Below are positions 63,675-64,000 of a stretch of DNA of 64,000 nucleotides, one piece after another (within the stretch, counting starts at the first letter, position 1; each line of letters starts with the position of its first letter). A program made the position numbers and the translations under genes. The notes beneath the pieces were generated by a model. That model ran no database searches. It saw only the letters and a list, made by a program, of their open reading frames with translations, and had not been told where the DNA came from. The stretch is from Candidatus Neomarinimicrobiota bacterium (GTDB taxonomy: Bacteria; Fidelibacterota; Fidelibacteria; Fidelibacterales; Fidelibacteraceae): the NCBI GenBank assembly GCA_021157965.1, contig JAGGVO010000012.1, positions 113,115 through 177,114 on the forward strand, in the 5' to 3' direction.

Positions 63675-63878
63675 GAACCTCCATTCATTTGAAACAGGAT
63701 GGAATGTAGGAAAATAGGGAGAAGAATGGAAGGATGGAAGGATGGAAGATTGGGACGACAGTTGTCAGTCAACAGTCGACAGGGTAGTGTAATTTTCTTT
63801 CTGTAAAAAGGCTCAAAGTTTTTCAAATTCAGGTAAAGAACAAATGAAAGGAAAAACAATGAGCCTGGAAAAAGTACG
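63675..63878. other. Intergenic region with octamer repeats and insertion-sequence left end
   Basis: 204 bp without a gene. It has the ABC-F leader, a purine-rich octamer repeat (63726-63749), the near-repeat GACAGTTGTCAGTC/AACAGTCGACAG, and the probable left terminus of the IS256-family element. Confidence 0.7.
63726..63749. repeat. ATGGAAGG octamer tandem repeat upstream of ABC-F
   Basis: ATGGAAGG is repeated twice exactly and a third time as ATGGAAGA, then TTGGGACG, all at 8-bp spacing, 52-75 bp upstream of the ABC-F start. It is the best preserved member of the octamer family. Confidence 0.75.
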
Positions 63879-64000
63879 ATGATTGAGGATGTAATGAAAC
63901 TCTTAATTGAATACGGGCCGGAAAAGTTTCGGGAAAGCCTGGAGATGCTTTATAATCAGGCGATGCTTTTGGAACGAAGTGAGGTTCTCCGTGCCCACCC
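63783..64000 (+). mobile_element. IS256-family insertion sequence, left end (truncated by window)
   Basis: The transposase start at 63879 defines the element. The likely left terminal inverted repeat begins at GGGTAGTGTAATTTTC (about 63783), preceded by AGTCGACA, a possible target-site duplication. The right end is outside the window, so neither can be confirmed. Confidence 0.7.
63879..64000 (+). CDS. IS256-family (Mutator-type) transposase, N-terminal fragment
   Basis: The first 40 codons run off the right edge. The translation MIEDVMKLLIEYG then FRESLEMLYNQAMLLERSEVLRAHP matches the N-terminal region of IS256-type DDE transposases, where '...L...A...ER...L.A.PYERT..R.GYANG' is conserved. 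The frame is closed upstream by TAA at 63834-63836, and the ATG at 63879 is the only start. A seven-codon reading frame (63859-63882) overlaps it. The catalytic DDE residues lie beyond the window. Confidence 0.85.
   Translation, partial: MIEDVMKLLIEYGPEKFRESLEMLYNQAMLLERSEVLRAH

Overview
The window is gene-dense chromosomal DNA of a Gram-negative, probably anaerobic bacterium. It carries the Kdo/LPS supply and export genes (kdsA/B/C/D, waaA, lptB/C, an LpxH-type hydrolase) and the Lol lipoprotein exporter. It also has a type IX secretion sortase of the PorU type and a UpxY/RfaH-type NusG paralogue. Together these point to the Fibrobacteres-Chlorobi-Bacteroidetes (FCB) superphylum. Gene order and several uncharacterised families resemble candidate phyla of that group (Marinimicrobia, Cloacimonadota, KSB1-like) more than classical Bacteroidetes; this placement is inference. 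Acetate kinase, a 3-hydroxyacyl-CoA dehydrogenase and an iron alcohol dehydrogenase suggest fermentation. UGA, UAA and UAG all serve as stops, so the code is standard.

Layout. (1) 1-14,840, minus strand: ubiD, a NusG paralogue, porU, maf, hydroxyacyl-CoA dehydrogenase, ackA, prfB, lysS, lolE-lolC-lolD and the start of an Fe-ADH, very tightly packed. (2) 14,891-29,775, minus strand: a TetR-controlled tolC/adaptor/RND efflux operon that continues with almost no gaps into cdsA, an orphan MutL-like gene (GlmL family) and a block of seven uncharacterised genes, six of them membrane or membrane-associated, closed by an intrinsic terminator. (3) A secreted 5'-nucleotidase on plus, convergent with lpxH-like and argF. 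(4) 33,293-42,983, minus: gatC, kdsB, pyrG, kdsA, kdsC, kdsD, lptC, lptB, rpoN, hslV, hslU, an envelope/LPS housekeeping operon. (5) trxB and lysA. (6) 46,135-52,921, plus: a heptosyltransferase, waaA, two ABC ATPases without a permease, a CDP-alcohol phosphatidyltransferase, ftsY and rimO. (7) 52,979-64,000, mixed strands: thioredoxin, wecB, comM-like, a C45-type hydrolase, yjbQ, a B12-radical SAM gene paired with DUF4416, a sensor kinase gene broken by an in-frame UGA, an SDR, an ABC-F ATPase and the left end of an IS256-family element.

The strongest candidate for an undescribed system is the block 14,939-22,528. A GlmL-type ASKHA ATPase with no adenosylcobalamin mutase beside it is linked to a barrel-sandwich/KOW-like protein, a bPH-like membrane protein, a small conserved protein, a DUF6754 membrane protein and three further integral membrane proteins. 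Other notable signals are: five intergenic tracts of degenerate 8-bp-period G-rich repeats, each about 25-120 bp upstream of a minus-strand gene start; the TGG-to-TGA lesion in the sensor kinase; an 18-bp palindrome in which two convergent genes both terminate; the NusG paralogue placed directly before the 3.9-kb porU; and the asymmetric ABC ATPase pair in the waaA operon. No tRNA, rRNA, CRISPR array or recognised riboswitch was seen.
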